A DNA stretch of 64,000 nt, from NCBI RefSeq assembly GCF_002234675.1, contig NC_019871.2, forward strand, positions 18,174,433 to 18,238,432. Direction: 5' to 3'. This stretch comes from Oryzias latipes. Taxonomy: Eukaryota > Chordata > Actinopteri > Beloniformes > Adrianichthyidae. The position numbers and the translations under genes were made by a program. The stretch's first letter is position 1. Each line of letters begins with the position of its first letter. Shown here piece after piece: positions 31,821 to 46,300 of the stretch. Under the pieces are notes generated by a model. The model did not search any database, was not told the DNA's origin, and worked only from the letters and a program-made list of their open reading frames with translations.

Positions 31821-32967
31821 TGTCAACTTTGATTACTTTTGTACTGTAAAGCACATAAACATTGAACTAAAAGTTCAGGTGTTTTCAGTTACAGTTTGGG
31901 TTTTTCTGAATTATTAAGTCTTAATGAAAAATCAAAAAAATATTGATTTGAAAGGCTGGTAGTAAAATACATTAAGCTATCAACAGGAAGCATTAAGAGA
32001 AAAAACAGAAAATATATTTGTTCTCTGACCTTATAAAAGCATATTTTCCTAAAATAAACTGGGCATCATTCAGAGGTTTTGCTGGACTGCAAGTACCTGC
32101 ATTTTACCACTAGGTGTCAGCTTGGCTCCACAGACTGTACAACAGGCTCCATGATCATCTGCTTTATTCACTTGTTCACTTTGTAAACAGGCTGCAGGGA
32201 AGCAGCACGTAGTCGTACATTTATAGGAACGAATAGCCGTAAGTGTCTGTTTTCCACAGAAGTCATGTGTCATCATCATTAGGATCATAAGAAACGTGTA
32301 AAGCGAATCCTCTAAAGTGCTTCAGTCTGTGTTCCACGTCAGGACGCTGAGAACCAGGAACAGAACGACGAGAAGGATGAAAGCAGCTCAGCGAATGTGA
32401 ATCCTTACAGAACAGACATATTGATGATGAAGACTTTTCATATGCCCACTGACTTTAGTATAAATGTGGTATTGTAGGGAATTCCATGACAACCAAACAT
32501 CCATGTAAAATATTTATCTTGCTTTTAAAGCTCACTTCACATTTGCTGCTGAGTCAGAATTTAAAGAATGTTTCAGTTGCATCCAAAAAGACCTCCCCTC
32601 CCACTTCTAAGCTCTGAGCCAGCTGACAGAGCAGCAGACCTTCACCAGGATGGAGTCTTTCCCCTGGGGCTCCTGACCCCCTCCCCCTCAAAAAAAGAAA
32701 AAAAAAACTGATGTCATTGCCGCAGCACTAGGGGGAGCAGCGATTTCCTCCTCCTGCAACTCGCTCATTTTTTAATGTTGTTATGCGGCTTTTGCGCAGA
32801 CACCACACTTTCTGTGTGTGTGCACGTGGACGTGCACGAGACAGAAAAGAGTAAAGACAGATGAAGCCGGAGCTTCATCCTTGTGCTTTCAGCTTGTTCT
32901 TCTGACCTCAGAACGTGATCAGCCTGACCCGAGCTGGCTCCACAGATCAGAGGAGAATGTTTTCAAA
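31821..32967. other. intergenic, no gene recognised
   Basis: AT-rich sequence with a more GC-rich patch at about 32700-32900. No supported gene. Confidence 0.4.
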
Positions 32968-32971
32968 CAGT

Positions 32972-33110
32972 CATGATACCCAATGTCTGCAGCCGAACAG
33001 CCGTGATGCTGTCTTCTGCAGCCAAACGACCATGATGTCATCATCTGCAGCCAAACGGCCATGATGTCATCATCTGCAGCCCAACAGTCCTGATGCCGTC
33101 ATCAGCAGGC
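32972..33110. repeat. 29 bp minisatellite
   Basis: About four diverged units of a 29-base sequence of the form AGCCAAACGGCCATGATGTC plus ATCATCTGC. The two central units differ by a single base. Confidence 0.85.
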
Positions 33111-35330
33111 AAATCAGAAAACCCAACGTTTTTGGATGTTTGGTGCCTAAGTGTGAGCAAAAGTAAGAAGCAGAAAAAAGTTTAATCTTATCGTCATGGT
33201 CAGAATACAAAAGAGGGGACAGTTCAATAAGGTGACATCTTGAAAAGGTAATTAAAAGATTTAATAGGGAAACAGAAATTAAGCATGAATAGTCAGTAGT
33301 GTTTGGCAGTTGGACTCTGGGCCAAAGACATCTTGCATGCTTGGGATAACCTCGGACCAAGGGAAGCAACCCCTGAGCCCTGACGCTTATGGTGGTTAAG
33401 GCCAAACTGTGTCAAATCAAAGAGCCAGGAGAAGAACGGGGTGGAGTTGGGCCGGCAAAATGTAATGCAGATCCTGCAAGTGCAATTTCTACATCAAAAG
33501 TCCTAAAGATGAAGAAGGCTGTTGTCTCACAATCATGGAGACAGATATGAGATATATGAAACTGCTCAGCAACAGGTTTTGATTCTTCTGTTTTAAAAAT
33601 ATCTTCACTGGTAATCCAAATGCAGACTAAGGGTGTGTGTGTTTGTGTGTGTGTTGCTTTAGGTCAGCTAATGCCAAAGTGCTGCATGTGTGTTTATGTC
33701 TGAGCAGAAGCAGCGACTAGTATGAAGCTCTGTAGATGTTCACATGCAGCTCACGCAAGTCACGCATTCGCCTTCCACAGTTAAAATACTTGGAGTGCCC
33801 CCCCCCCCCCTTATGTGTTCTTACCTGTTTGTTATTCAGTGAAGTGGAAGAAGGTTCTTGTTAGCTAAAATAATCAGGATTTATGAGTCTGCATCTGCTG
33901 TAAGTGACGGGTAAGAAGCTCTGGCCAACACGCCGCGTGCACGGCCGGGATAATTGAATTTGGTCATTACGGACTCGTTCCTCCATCAAGGACTCGTTCA
34001 GTTTATCATCAATCTCATGCACACACTTACGTTTCTCCAAGTTCCTCCTCTCTGCACTCAGTGAACACTTTTTAAAACTGCGTTTTAGAGGACAGAAGCA
34101 CCTTTCCGTCAGAAGTACATGCATCACTCTGCCTATCACGCTCTGATGATCGAGCTATCCTGCAAGCATCTTCCATCTTCAGCCTCTGCACTCTAACTCT
34201 GTGTTTCTAAGTGGAAGAAAGGATGAGATGATGTGCACGTCTGTCTTGGCAAAAGCTGACGTGTCTTTGAGCGGGAAGAACTCACTGATGGATCTTTAGG
34301 AAGGATTTTTACAAAGATGTTAGACTGCCAGCTGGTTGGAACAATTCTGTGGAGATGAAAACTCAGAAATGGATCTCAAATGTTAACACATAAGAGGCGC
34401 TTTAACAAAGTAGAGTGCAAATGAGACATACGTATGGATAGCACTGGAGCGATATCAATGCATACAAATGTACAGTGGAGCAAGAGAGTAAAGGAGGAGA
34501 GAGATGAAGCTCTTTGTAAATAGGTCAGGTTGTTTGCCGTCATATGCAGATATGCACAGCGTGCAGCCGCTAAAGACAGAAGCTGCAGCTGCTGACAAAA
34601 AAGGACGACACAAAAAGAAAACACGAGGGCTAAATGATCTGAAGAAAATAGACAAATATCTAGAAACATGGACAACGCTTGAAAGATCTGATTATTCTAA
34701 AGCCTCCTGAAGACTATTTTTTTTTATATACTCCTGTTTATCTTAAGCTAAAGCCTCCAATTTGTATTTAAAGATTGAATCCAGCTCCTTTGACCATTTA
34801 GAAACAAGAAACTCAACCTCGAAAAATTAATTGCAGTTGTGGTAAAAACCTAAAACTTCTGATGTCATTGAGCTCACAGCGAGGCATGGAGGTGGTAGCA
34901 TCATGACATGACCATTGTTGGGAATACATGTTGGATGTTAATAAATGCTGGACAGAACATGAACATGAAACAAAGTTGTTGTTAAAAATATAGCAGAATA
35001 TAAGACAATTTGGTGTTTGAAGCTTCCTAATTAAAGGGTTAAAAATCAAAGATAATATTTGTATTTTTGTCTAAATAACTGACAGAAGTTGCACATTTTC
35101 TCTCAAACTTGTAGTTTTTAGAAGTTTGTTTGTAAACGTGTCAAAAATAGCTTTTCAAAAACCGGTTTTAATGTGTTAACCCTGTAACCTCGGAGATGTT
35201 GCTAGGGACACCTAAATAACAGATGCTTTTTGATACGTTGTTACTCTTCAACCGTTTTTACGCAACAAACATAATTCCAGAGGATCTTTCCACTAAGAAA
35301 AGCAGCGCAAATCCTCCGGAATTACAAACC
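33111..35330. other. intergenic, no gene recognised
   Basis: No supported gene. Holds a short GTGTGT patch (33633-33655) and a 13-base C run at 33798-33810. Confidence 0.45.
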
Positions 35331-35339
35331 CCACAACAG

Positions 35340-36158
35340 TCTTTTTCTAGATCTCTCTCCAGGTATCTCCAACCTCAGTATCCTTTCACCAACATCATCG
35401 TTGTTCCTCCTCTCAATGTGTCCAAAGCATCTCAAACGGCTTCTATGCATTGATCTCCTAAACATTTACCATGGGCTCTTCCTCTAAACAAGATCTAATC
35501 AACATGTGCTCGCCTCCTTCGACTCTAATGTCTCCCTTTGTCTCTCTCTTTTTTTGAAAAATGTCTTCTCCATTGACATTTCCATACTTTTTGTGAAGGT
35601 ATTCATCATCTGTTCTTCTGTTTTCCAGTCCTTCACTCCAAACTTTTACGTTACTTCCCTAGTCTTTATTTCCAAAGTCACGTGTCTGTTAAAGTCTGCT
35701 CCAATCATCACTCTCCATCCTTCACAATTTTCTCTTCTTTCTCCAGACTTTCTCCTACCTAGCCAGTGACAGCACTCACCGTCAGACCTTTGAATTCCAT
35801 CTTCAGACTAATCATCTTCTCTGACCCTATCTTCACCTCCAGAACCTTCTTATCAACTCCTCCTTCAGGATCTCTCCTCCTCCATTCTTCTATCCATCCA
35901 CTCCATAATCAAACATCTTGAAGCTGCTTCCAGTCTTTAAGCCTTGATCTCTTTCCATCTGGTCTCCCAAACCCACAGGAGATCCACCTTTCTTTTTTCC
36001 ATCATGTCCATCAACTCTCTAGTTTTCCTGTCAAACTTCCTCCATTCAAAGTCCAAAACTGTTGTAGTCCTAAAAGGTATTAAAGCGAATTCTGAAAAAA
36101 ATGATAGCAAAGTTGATAAAGTTGACCCCACCCACAAAGTGAGCGTCCAGCAGGTCAC
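35340..36158 (-). pseudogene. RTE-type LINE relic (endonuclease region)
   Basis: The minus frame at 36158-35937 includes RKTRELMDMMEKRKVDLLWV followed by WETRWKE, matching the start of RTE apurinic endonucleases (RELVDxMERRKVDxLCVQETRWKG; the Glu is catalytic). Further down, pieces such as KEELIRRV and MISLKM continue the domain in shifted frames. No reverse transcriptase part is present. A dead, truncated copy. Confidence 0.7.
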
Positions 36159-39100
36159 CTACAGATTTAGCTGCTTTGTGCCCGATATGATTGTCGTCGG
36201 GATTGACTCACACATGAAATAAATAAATAAAGCGTTCATACTGCTCAATGTTTAATCATTTTCCAACATTTTGTTCTGTAAGGTTTGTAAGTAAAGTAAC
36301 TAGGAAGAACAAAACAGACTGGTGATATAATGACGAACACGTCATGTCTATGACACATTGTGGCTTTTCAACTTTTCATTGCACCTCATCTTGTAGTTTT
36401 CACGAGCAGATAAGGTTAGTGCCCAGCCTGTTTGGAGTTTTTTTAAAAACTTTTTTTAGTTATTAGAAAATATTAGAACAAAAATCACGGAAAAGATTTG
36501 AACGAAGATCACCAATTTTTTTTTTTATTGAATGCACTGCTTCCATCATAACGCCATCATGTTTTAAAATGTTCCCTGACCGACTGACTTCTGCAGAAGT
36601 CGCTGTTTCTTCCCTTTCATGTGTCTCACCAGCCCTGCTTCTCTCACGCTGCTCATGTCCAAGGAGTTGGAGCAAAGTCTGCATTTTGCTCGTTTCTGGT
36701 GCAAAATGTGTTTCAGGGTCTTTCAGTGGCCCCAGTTGATACCTCTCCTTGAAAAGCCACTTGTTGTTAAAGCTTCATTTCCCGGCATTTCGTAGCATTT
36801 CACGATAGCAAGCTGAAGGTGCCATGCGCTGAAACTGACGACAACTAAAACTGCTTTACGGCAACAAACTCCCATCACCAATAGAGTCAGGTTGAACTTC
36901 TGCCACAAAGTCTCATGTTAAACTATATATATATTTTTTGCATCCAAAATATAAAATTTTCATGACTTTTCCAAATCTTTACAGAACTTTTTGTTTTTCG
37001 CAAACTTTTCAAGGACCTAAAAATTACATTTTCAATTTCCAAAACTTTTCCAGGTTTTCATTCCATACAAACCCTGAATACCCTTTGTTCTTTAAAATAT
37101 CAGTGGTTAGTCTTTACTGATGGTTACAGTTGCTCTACGAACGATAGTCCTGTACTGAAATATAGAAAACAGAAAACTTTCATCTCTAAATTTAGTGATT
37201 TTCTGTTTCAAACCTTAAAAGTTTGGCATGTTTCCTTTTAGATTCTCTGTGAATTCCCCAAATAAAGAAATCAAATGGATGTGTGGTTTCTTCTCACTGA
37301 CGTGGCTGCAGAAAAACACATCCCACAGTAGAGCAGTGAACCCACAGATGGGCTTCTGAGCAATAATGTTCTGAAAGTTCACTTCTGCATCTGTGGGAGG
37401 AGTGAGGAATCCTGCAGTTCCATAGCAGAGACCAGAGGTACGCAGATCATTGTGTTGAGTAAATTTGTAAATAATAAACAATCTGAGAGGAGATCCAAAC
37501 ACCCTTGTGAGAGAAAAGAGGATTTTAGTTAATCACACGTTTTTCCAACAACGTCCATTTGAGGAAGTCTTTTAAGTGAAGGATATGATCCTTCTATAAA
37601 ACTTTAAATTATTTCTGATTTAAAGTGTTTTCAATTTTGTTTGCTTTTAACTCAAAACCAGTAAAGTTTCAGGAAGATTCTTTGTTGATGCAGTTTTATA
37701 TACAGAAAATTCTCTCTTCTGCTGAGTGACATCAAGACCAAGAGGATGTAAAGATGTGGGGCATTACTGGGCTGTATAGGGATGAAACTAAACATTTTTT
37801 ATTGACTGTAATTCTCTGTTGCTAGAATATTTTGAGTCTCATAAAGCCAAGACCTTCCTGGCTGAGAGGCTGCCTAATGGTGTCCTGTAATTAAATGCTG
37901 ATACTCATAAAATAGCTCATGAAAGCACTCCAAAGTTGTTTTTAGACTTGGTAGAAGTGGCTGCCTTTGCGCTGACTTTGAGAAAAAGAATGACCCCTCT
38001 TCCATGATGTTAGACAGTGACAGCTTGTGAATAGTTTGAATTTATTACAACTTATGAAAAAGTTGAATTTATTTTTTCACTTAATTTGGTTTAGATGCAT
38101 TTTGCCAGACGTTTTTGTGAAGGTTAGCTCATAAATTCCCTCAGAAGTTTACATTTTATAATCGCTCATGTAGTTCACTCACAATTTGAGCATTTTCTCA
38201 CAAACACAAGTTAAAACTAGTTATAATACAAGTTGGAGATATCTGCGATTGTTCTGTGACTCACAGGGGGAAGTTTTTTAATGCAAGTTTGTTTTATAAT
38301 TAACACCGACACTCGATGAGGTTCAGCTACTACCCAAAACAAGAAGCAGAGTGTGCTAATTCTTCTGCAGGGGGAACTGGGTTCGATGAAAGCTACAGTT
38401 TTTATTCATTGCTGAAAGCGTATTTAACCTTTAAAAAGGCAAAAATAAATAAATAAAAGAGTCTGTTGGTATAACTGTGGTAAGATGTAAAAAAATATTC
38501 GACTACCCTATGTAAAGTGGAAAATGATGCCATAAAAAAAACATACAGTTGTGTGTTGCTCCAAAATCAAATCCGATGTTCTTTGCTTCTGCTATTAGAT
38601 CAATACGTCTCAATTCTGCTTTACGGCAGAAATCCATACTTCTGTTTAGAATTATTATTTACAAATCCTCCTCTGGTCTCGTCAGTCAGCAGAGGAGGGG
38701 AAGTTGCAGAAACAATGAGGGTAAATCAATGGACTCACCAAACAAAGCCCCCCCCCACAGAGCCCCAGCACAGGCCAAATGAAAGCTGCATAATTATGAC
38801 TCAATATTTGCTTTTAACCTTTTACAGTTATGCATATTCCTCTCTGAGCAGAGGAAGAGTCTGCAGCTTCAGTCTGATGTTTTGAGGAGCTACCATCAGC
38901 TCTCGGATGTGTCCTGACCCTGTCAGAGCCATACCTACACCCTCCTGCACACACTCTGTAACACCCAGCCCCCCCATCCAAAACCCCCCAATCACAGCCT
39001 GCTGTTTACACCCCCTTCATAACAAATCGCTGATATCTGACATAACACCATTCCCATAAACATACACATCTCTGCAATATTGCTGCTGAATGGAGAGCCT

Positions 39101-42100
39101 GGGAAGGTGATGTTGAATGCAGATGTCTAAACACGTTCTGCACGCGCTGCGCATGACTGATGGACGATGGTCATCAAGTCATCAAGCCACGTTTTCACCA
39201 CAGGAGGATAACCCCGCTGTCAGACAGGTTTTCACAAAAAAGGTTTAGATTAAAGCTGAGTTTGATCTTCTGTAACTTAAAGAGTTTCCTGATGAAATGA
39301 AAGTTGTATTATAATAAAATAAAATGAAAGAAGTTTTTGTTTGTATGCTAATCTAATTTTAAGGAAGGGTTGGATAAATCAGAGTTCAAAGGAAGTCTCA
39401 GCCTCCACAAACAGTGAAGCTCCACAGATTTGCATCTCCCTCCCACAGTCCACAAACATGCTTCCCTGGAAACGTTCTTCAACATGCTGACTGCAGATTG
39501 TCCCTTAGATGTGTTTCTTTGTGTGTGTCCCTATGATGGACAGCTGTTCATCCAGGGGAGGGGGTGGGACATTTCAGACCTCAAGCCTAGCGTGCCTGCA
39601 TGTTTTTCAGAAATCACTGCTCCACTCACAGCTGGTTACCTGGATCAGGTGTGTCCAGCCAGTAGAACGTGTGAGAGATCAGGGTATGTTGGAAAACGAG
39701 CAGGATTACGCCCCTCTGTGTCCACCCCTGGAGCTTCATCCTTCAGTAGTAGAGACAAACTTTAGCATCCAGCAAGCAGGTATAGGATCGGTATGAGGCA
39801 ACAGCCTAATATCTCCCAAAAATTATTATTTCACTCCAAAACACCCAATAATAATCAAATAATTTAAAATGTGTTCCCGTGTTCCTCAACCAAATCAATG
39901 TTTATTAAAAAAAATCTACAACTTATTACAATCTTTTCGTAATAATGGTCTGATTTGCATGATTTAGCATTACAAAAGTCCTTTATATGTTCTACATGGT
40001 TTGAAATTTCCTGTGTATGAGACCTGGTGCTCTAAGCAAAATATTACTGTGTAAAGAAATTATGTTGTGTAATTTTTGAAAAAGTTCCAATGGGTAATAT
40101 TTTGTCCAACTATTAAACCTTCTTATTTGTATGGAAGGTTGTTTTTTTTGAGAAGAAACTTTTCTACTGAACAGCATCCAAATCCACCAGATTCTCCTGA
40201 TGGCCTGCAGAGTTTCTTCAGTGGAGATTATGACTTTATTTTCTTCTTTCTGGTTTGAGGCTTTCATTGAACGGAGTTTCAGATAAACCATCGTATTGAT
40301 ATTTTTGATAATCAAACAGGACATCTGCAATTTTAATCTCTGATGACTTCATGATTAAAAAAAACCCTGATGCAAGAGAAGAGACGCAGAAGGATGCAGT
40401 ACGTGTACTTTCCTCTCCAGAAGAACTGTGCAGGTCTAATAGTTTCATTCATCTGTGATGGAGAGATGTAAGAAGACGAGAACGCTGGATCCCAGCGTAC
40501 ATCAGAAATAGATGACTAACCAAAGAGGAGGGTCCAGTCAGCCTTGACCACAATCGATTGGCCTTCTTTAAGTGTCTTCGATTTAGACTCAGTCTCCTCC
40601 CTCTCAGGTAATCTCTCTGTTTACATGGTCCTTTTTTCCTTCGTGCCTCCCCAGCATGTTTACCTAACCTGTTTTTCTTTCTCATGCATTTAATCTTTTG
40701 GTCATGTTTATCTTAAGTTGTGTGCTTGTTTCCTTTGATCCATGCGTTCCCACATTTCTTAGTCACTGTGAAATACTGCTCCCCTCATCCATCTCTGTCT
40801 GTCTGTACCCCCCCCCCCCCACACACACGCCCCTCTTTTGAGCTAGTATTGATTGAGTCCTCACAGCTTCATCAGGATTCTCCTCGTTGGAGTTAGCCCC
40901 AGGGCAGTAGAACCTGCTGCATGTCAGCTTGTCACAGCAGACCTCCTCAGACTGTTTCATGCTTCTAGAGGAGAGTTCCAGGCCTCCCCCGATCTGGAGC
41001 TCTTCTGTCATGAAGGTATAAAAACAATATATTGGAGGTAAAGACTCAATTGTAAGTCTGAGTCAAACATTCTTTTTACTTCAAAAAAGTTCTAGTTTAG
41101 AGACATTTTTCTGTTCTTAGTGCCAGGTCTTTGATTTAGAACCTTGCAGAAATAAAAAAAAAAAGGTTTGTTTGCAAAAGCTTTACTACAGTACGTTCAG
41201 CTCTTTCGGTAAATGGCTAAAAAAAGATCGGAATGAGCTCCACCTGTTCAGTTAAACACTTAAAGGGAAACTCCTTCCACATGCATTAAGTCTTATCGCC
41301 AGACAAAAACATTAGACTAAAGAGTGACATGACTCAACCACCTCTACGACAGGTTCATTCAGCCAGACCCCCACCCATGATTTACAGCATTTCTGCGGTT
41401 TCAAACAGCAGCTCTCTGTTACTTTCACACGTCTGACTGAAACCACCACAGCTGTGTCAGTAAGAGGAACAGATTCTGGAAAAAAATGCAACTCTTCTTC
41501 CACTCAAAAGCCTGTTACATTTTCTGCGTCAGCCTCAACACTCGTCTAAAATCTAAACTGTGTTTTTCTATTTGTTTTTTGGATCAGAAAGTTTCTAGAA
41601 AGTCTTGCAATTTTGAGCCAATCCTCCCACCTAACAAAAAACACAAAACACTTAAATCAAATGCTTTATCAAATTTTTACATTTGTAGAAAATATTTGTG
41701 TTTAAGACACTATTGTGGCTGCTGGTTTAAAGCAGAAAGATTATATAGAGACAGAGCCAGTGCTTTGCACCAAAGAGATGAATCCTAATGATTACAGTTG
41801 TTTAACTGGGATATTTGCCTTCAGCATCATCCGATATTTGAGCATAAAATGAATTTTGAAGAATTATTTTATCCTCTGAAGTTCAAAGAAAATCTAGATC
41901 TGCTTCACTTCCTTTGTCCAGTTGCGTTGTAAAAGTTCAGGTGAGATTTTTCGTTGATCACTTTTATGTTTTGACCTGCAGCTAAACAGCCTTTCAGAAA
42001 AGCTTTGAGCAGGACTTCAAGTAAATATGTCAGAGTGGGTCAGAAAGACATAAAGCAGAACTGGGGGAGGCTCAGTCAGTCATGTGGGATTCAGTTTAGG

Positions 42101-42640
42101 GGACCCCCATGACTAGAGGGGGCACGCTGATAATAGACCTAAACAAACAACTGCTATCAAGAGTGTGAATGTAAGCACGGCCACATCAGGTCAGGAGCTC
42201 GGGTAAGATTATTCCATCCAAAAAAAAACTCTTTTTACTATGTACAAATTTGAGATATTATGCAGACCCTGTATTTATAATGTGTGTCTGATATGAACAA
42301 ATACATGACTGCTGCTGTGTTCACTCAAAAACCAACAGATTTTGACTCTGAAGCAGTTGGAACTTGCTGTACCACACTGATCTCAGGTAGAATAGCAGGA
42401 GATTCAGGTTGCTGCTCCACCAAACCAGCATGATGGTCATAAAGTGTAATAAAAACAAGGAAATAAATTTAACAACAGGTCATCCTCATTAGAACACAAA
42501 ATATTTTAAAACTTGATCTTCATAAAATGTGTCCTTGTGGTTTTATTTTTGGGTATCCTGCAGGTCCTGCTGATCAGACCGAGCATCATGAGCCACAGAG
42601 ACATAAGCTTGTTTTTCACTCAGCTTGTACTCCATTGCTA
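36159..42640. other. intergenic, no gene recognised
   Basis: Over 6 kb of mainly AT-rich sequence. The open frames are short and show no family features. A 13-base C run followed by CA repeats lies at 40808-40828. Confidence 0.4.
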
Positions 42641-42979
42641 GATGCAGGCCATATAATTCAATTAGGCGACGGAAGCTGTGTTTCCATGATACAAATGTGC
42701 AAAACTTTATCGAAATTCTTGAAATGTCGAAAAAACACAATTTCACAATTACACTGATTCCCTTTCATTACAATTATTTGAATAAACACAAACCAACTCA
42801 GGCAATAAGTCTTTCATAGACATGGTGACGAATGTGAACAATACTTTATTGTACAGCACATACATTCAAATTCCTGTCACGGCACCAGCGCCAATCATCA
42901 TTTATCAAAGGAAACGTCAACATCTTATTCAAGCCATCGAGTGACAAGCTCCTTACACGTGGGAGCGACTAGAGAGGAA

Positions 42980-43180
42980 GCGATTTTGGGAGATTATGGT
43001 TGGTGATTTTACAGAGGATCTGTGGATCCAACAATTCCACATGTCAGCTCAACTTTTGATAATGAACTGTGGGACCTTTTGTGGCGCCCGCTGTGCAACG
43101 CCCCAGGCAGCCATTTCCTACCAAGAAGCGTATTGGCGTCACTATCTATTTGACTCAATTAATTCCGAAAAAGTATTTCT
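42980..43180 (+). pseudogene. PIF/Harbinger-type transposase relic
   Basis: One frame reads DFTEDLWIQQFHMSAQLL, like the W(I/V)xxFRMSxxTF motif at the N-terminus of HARBI1-type nucleases. The next, shifted frame reads RPRQPFPTKKRIGVTIYLTQL, like the following R-x-P-(V/I)-P-x-x-K-R-(L/V)-A-I-x-(L/I)-x-x-L-A block. The two motifs fall in the correct order and spacing. The catalytic DDE part is absent. GTGTTTCCAT sequences at about 42677 and 43280 may mark the element edges. Confidence 0.5.
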
Positions 43181-43339
43181 CTTGTAGTTGTGCAAAAACA
43201 GTTTTGATACGCCTCAAAAACGACCTCCTCCAAGCGCAAAAACTCTTTTTCAATAAATGTGAGTTTTTTTAAATTGTCGTGTTTCCATTAGGTTAATTTA
43301 GTATCGCATATCCAATTTGTGCAATTTAATAGTCAATGG

Positions 43340-46300
43340 CAACATAGCTAGTGAGTCAGAAGAGCTGATGTGACAGAACCAAATGTGCATTCTGCTGCAT
43401 GGATTAGGAGAGATTATTAGGCTGCTTTCCATAGAGTTAGTCTTGACATCTTTCCTGTCAAACTCACTACTTTGATAAGATTTCACCAGGCCCAAAAATG
43501 TCCATCTTAAAATGGAAATGTGAGGCTTCAATAACTAGAAATGTATCTGATGCTCCCAAAGGAGACTCATGAGGAACCGTCTAGTCCAGCTTTTTTAAAA
43601 CTTGTACTAAGCAGACTTTTGCTGTTGTTGCATTTTTCAAAAATACAAGTGATCATGGCCATACCCCAACTAAACTGTTGTGCATTTAAAAGAATAAACA
43701 TATGTTTTGTTGCCACTATTTGATATTTTGATGCAGATACATTGTGCATGTAGGGATGAGTTCTTTGTTCAGTAATCTTTGTTTAAAACAAGTTCAAATA
43801 AAACCCTATAAAGACATCTAAAGGGTTCTGTTTGTTTTAAAGATATTTTCTTGTTTTAAATGGAATTTTAACACAATCTCCTTATAGAATTTGAATTCTC
43901 TACTAATACAGTTAAAGCAGCCAAACTCAAGTTTTTTTGTTCTGACGTGTGGATGCACAGCACTGCTCAGCATCATTCTTTGCTGCCCTCCAGCCTCTTT
44001 GTCTATGGGGAAAGTGAAGGAGTCAGGGGGCTGTTTGGTTCTCCAGCAGACACCGTGTTTATTTAGCCTGACATTCCTGCAGTGCTCTCTGCAGAAGGAG
44101 CCGAGGCTCTGCTCTGACTCATTCTGACTCCACTCATTAGTAATGATCTTTGAAATATGTTTGTACATCTTAGGGTTATGTGAAGCCTGTGCACATGTAA
44201 CACTTGGAATACAGCAACTCTACGACTGAGCATCAGGTACATGCTTGGTTGCTGTAAGCATGTCACTGTGACATATGATGAACAACTGCAGATAGTGGCC
44301 TTAAAGTCGCTCCTTCAGACAGAAAGTCTAAGCTGATAGAGGAGTTCTCAGGCTGGGTGGGTAGATCCGTCCAGTAAGTTTATTTACTTTCGCCTCTCAT
44401 TAGGTCACTTTGTCTCACAGATGTAGGGAGTCCCTTTTGGATCTTTGAGTTTCCACAGTCCCCTGGGGGCCTCTAATGAGGGCTTGAAATTTCTGTCCAA
44501 CCTGTTCACGTGGACGGCTTTCCTGCCTCTGTTTAAGGTTTCACTTGATTGATCCTGAGTGCTGAGCAGCCTTTCGGTTAGCATATGTTGAACCACTTGT
44601 CACTCAGAATTACTTGTCTGCAGCAGTTAGTTCAAGCGTGGGTGACTCCATTCAAACACGTCCTTGTGTTGTGGTTCAGGATAATTTGCAATTCATTTAC
44701 CTGGATGTTTGGCAGTGGCGGCCCGTTCCACTTGCCCCTCTGGGTGAACTTTGCATCTCTTTCATCCCCTCTGGAAAGCTCAGTAACATACCCCGGTTCC
44801 ACTTCAGGTTTGAAGCCGATGTATTGGCTTTCCTCATTCCCGTCTGTCGCTGCCTATGCTTTGCTTCAATGTGAGTAAAAATGCTCAGGAGGTTCCAACA
44901 TGTGATTCAAACCTGCCGTGTTCTGTAGGTGCCAGGGGTACAGCAGCCTTCATCTTCTCCATGAGATGGTGCATCTGGCCTGTCTCAGTCATTGGCCTGT
45001 CATAACAAAGACTGTGCCATTGTGTTTTACCTTCCACACCTTCAACAAGGCTTTTACGTTTAGACTTCTCCACACCTCATTAGCTTCATAAGAGAAGAAT
45101 CGACAGAGCTAAGTAGCAACATAGAAGGATGTTTGGTGTCCTGTGAGTGTTGCTTTTGAAGGCCAGAGCTCCACCCTCCTCAATGGCTTGGTTTTGAAAA
45201 ATGTAAAGCCCAAAGTTGTAAATCCACTTTGACAGCTGGGTCAACAGGAGAGCCAAATGAAAGTGGGATTGGCGATGGGTCGACGTGCTCGGCTTTCACA
45301 TGTTCAGGCCTAGATAGATGAATGCACATAACACACATATTTTATATCATCCCGTCCACCTTAAGACATCAGTAGTGACGCGCACAGAAAACTGTGTGTT
45401 TGAAACCTGCTGTGGTTTAACGGGAAATTATTTTCGGCCCAGTAACTCTCTCCAGTTTGGTCCATCCTGCATGGTCTCAGAGTCCTGAGCAACCACTAGA
45501 GGAGAACCTTGAACCTTCGTGAACATTCACAGAAGGAATTGACTGAGGAGAATGTGACTTTGTCTGTCTGCTACTAATGCAGGTCAGAAAGCTAGTCTGT
45601 AGTGACTGCTAGCAGACTCAACCTGCTGCTAACCCTTTTATTCTGTAAAGAACTTATGTTTGACTGCTCATGTGACTAGGACACAGTGCTGACCTGTTGC
45701 CTCTCTCAGGAGTGTTTAGATATGTGAGAAAACAACATATTCCTCCCATCCAGCCGGCAGCTAAATAAATCAATCAACCTCAACCCGAGTTTGTTTCTCC
45801 AACTGCAGCGACAGACATCTCATCCTCCATTTGCGTCAGTCAGAACGCCTGTGATGAATGAAGAGCTTAAAAGATGAGATTAAATGGACTGTTCTTGTTG
45901 TGCCGGGGCACATGGAACTAGAAGTGTGATTTACTGGTACCCCTATGCATGAAAAAGGAAAAAAAAGAAAGGACAAGTGAGACTTGATTTTGGTCCTGCC
46001 CAGGATATCCGCCCATTCGTGTCAGGGGGGCTTGATGTTGCTGGGACAGCGGCACCTCTCACGCCGGATGCTACGCTCTCCTCTCTGGCTCCACGGGAAT
46101 TTTCTGATTTGTTCCAATCATAACTACAGGAGAGAGGCTTGAAGAGATGACGGATGGCTTTTTCAGCTGCATGTTTGCACAGCCCAGAGCTGGAGCTGCC
46201 AGTGGGGGAGGTGGATGAAAACAGATACATCTAGAAGCAATGAGGACACATGAAAACCCAACTGATCACACCTGCTGGAAGTTTTGGTCCAACCTGGAGG

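Noticed and set aside
44585-44878. Two overlapping plus frames with hydrophobic stretches
   Set aside because: No splice context or family resemblance; cannot be supported as a gene.
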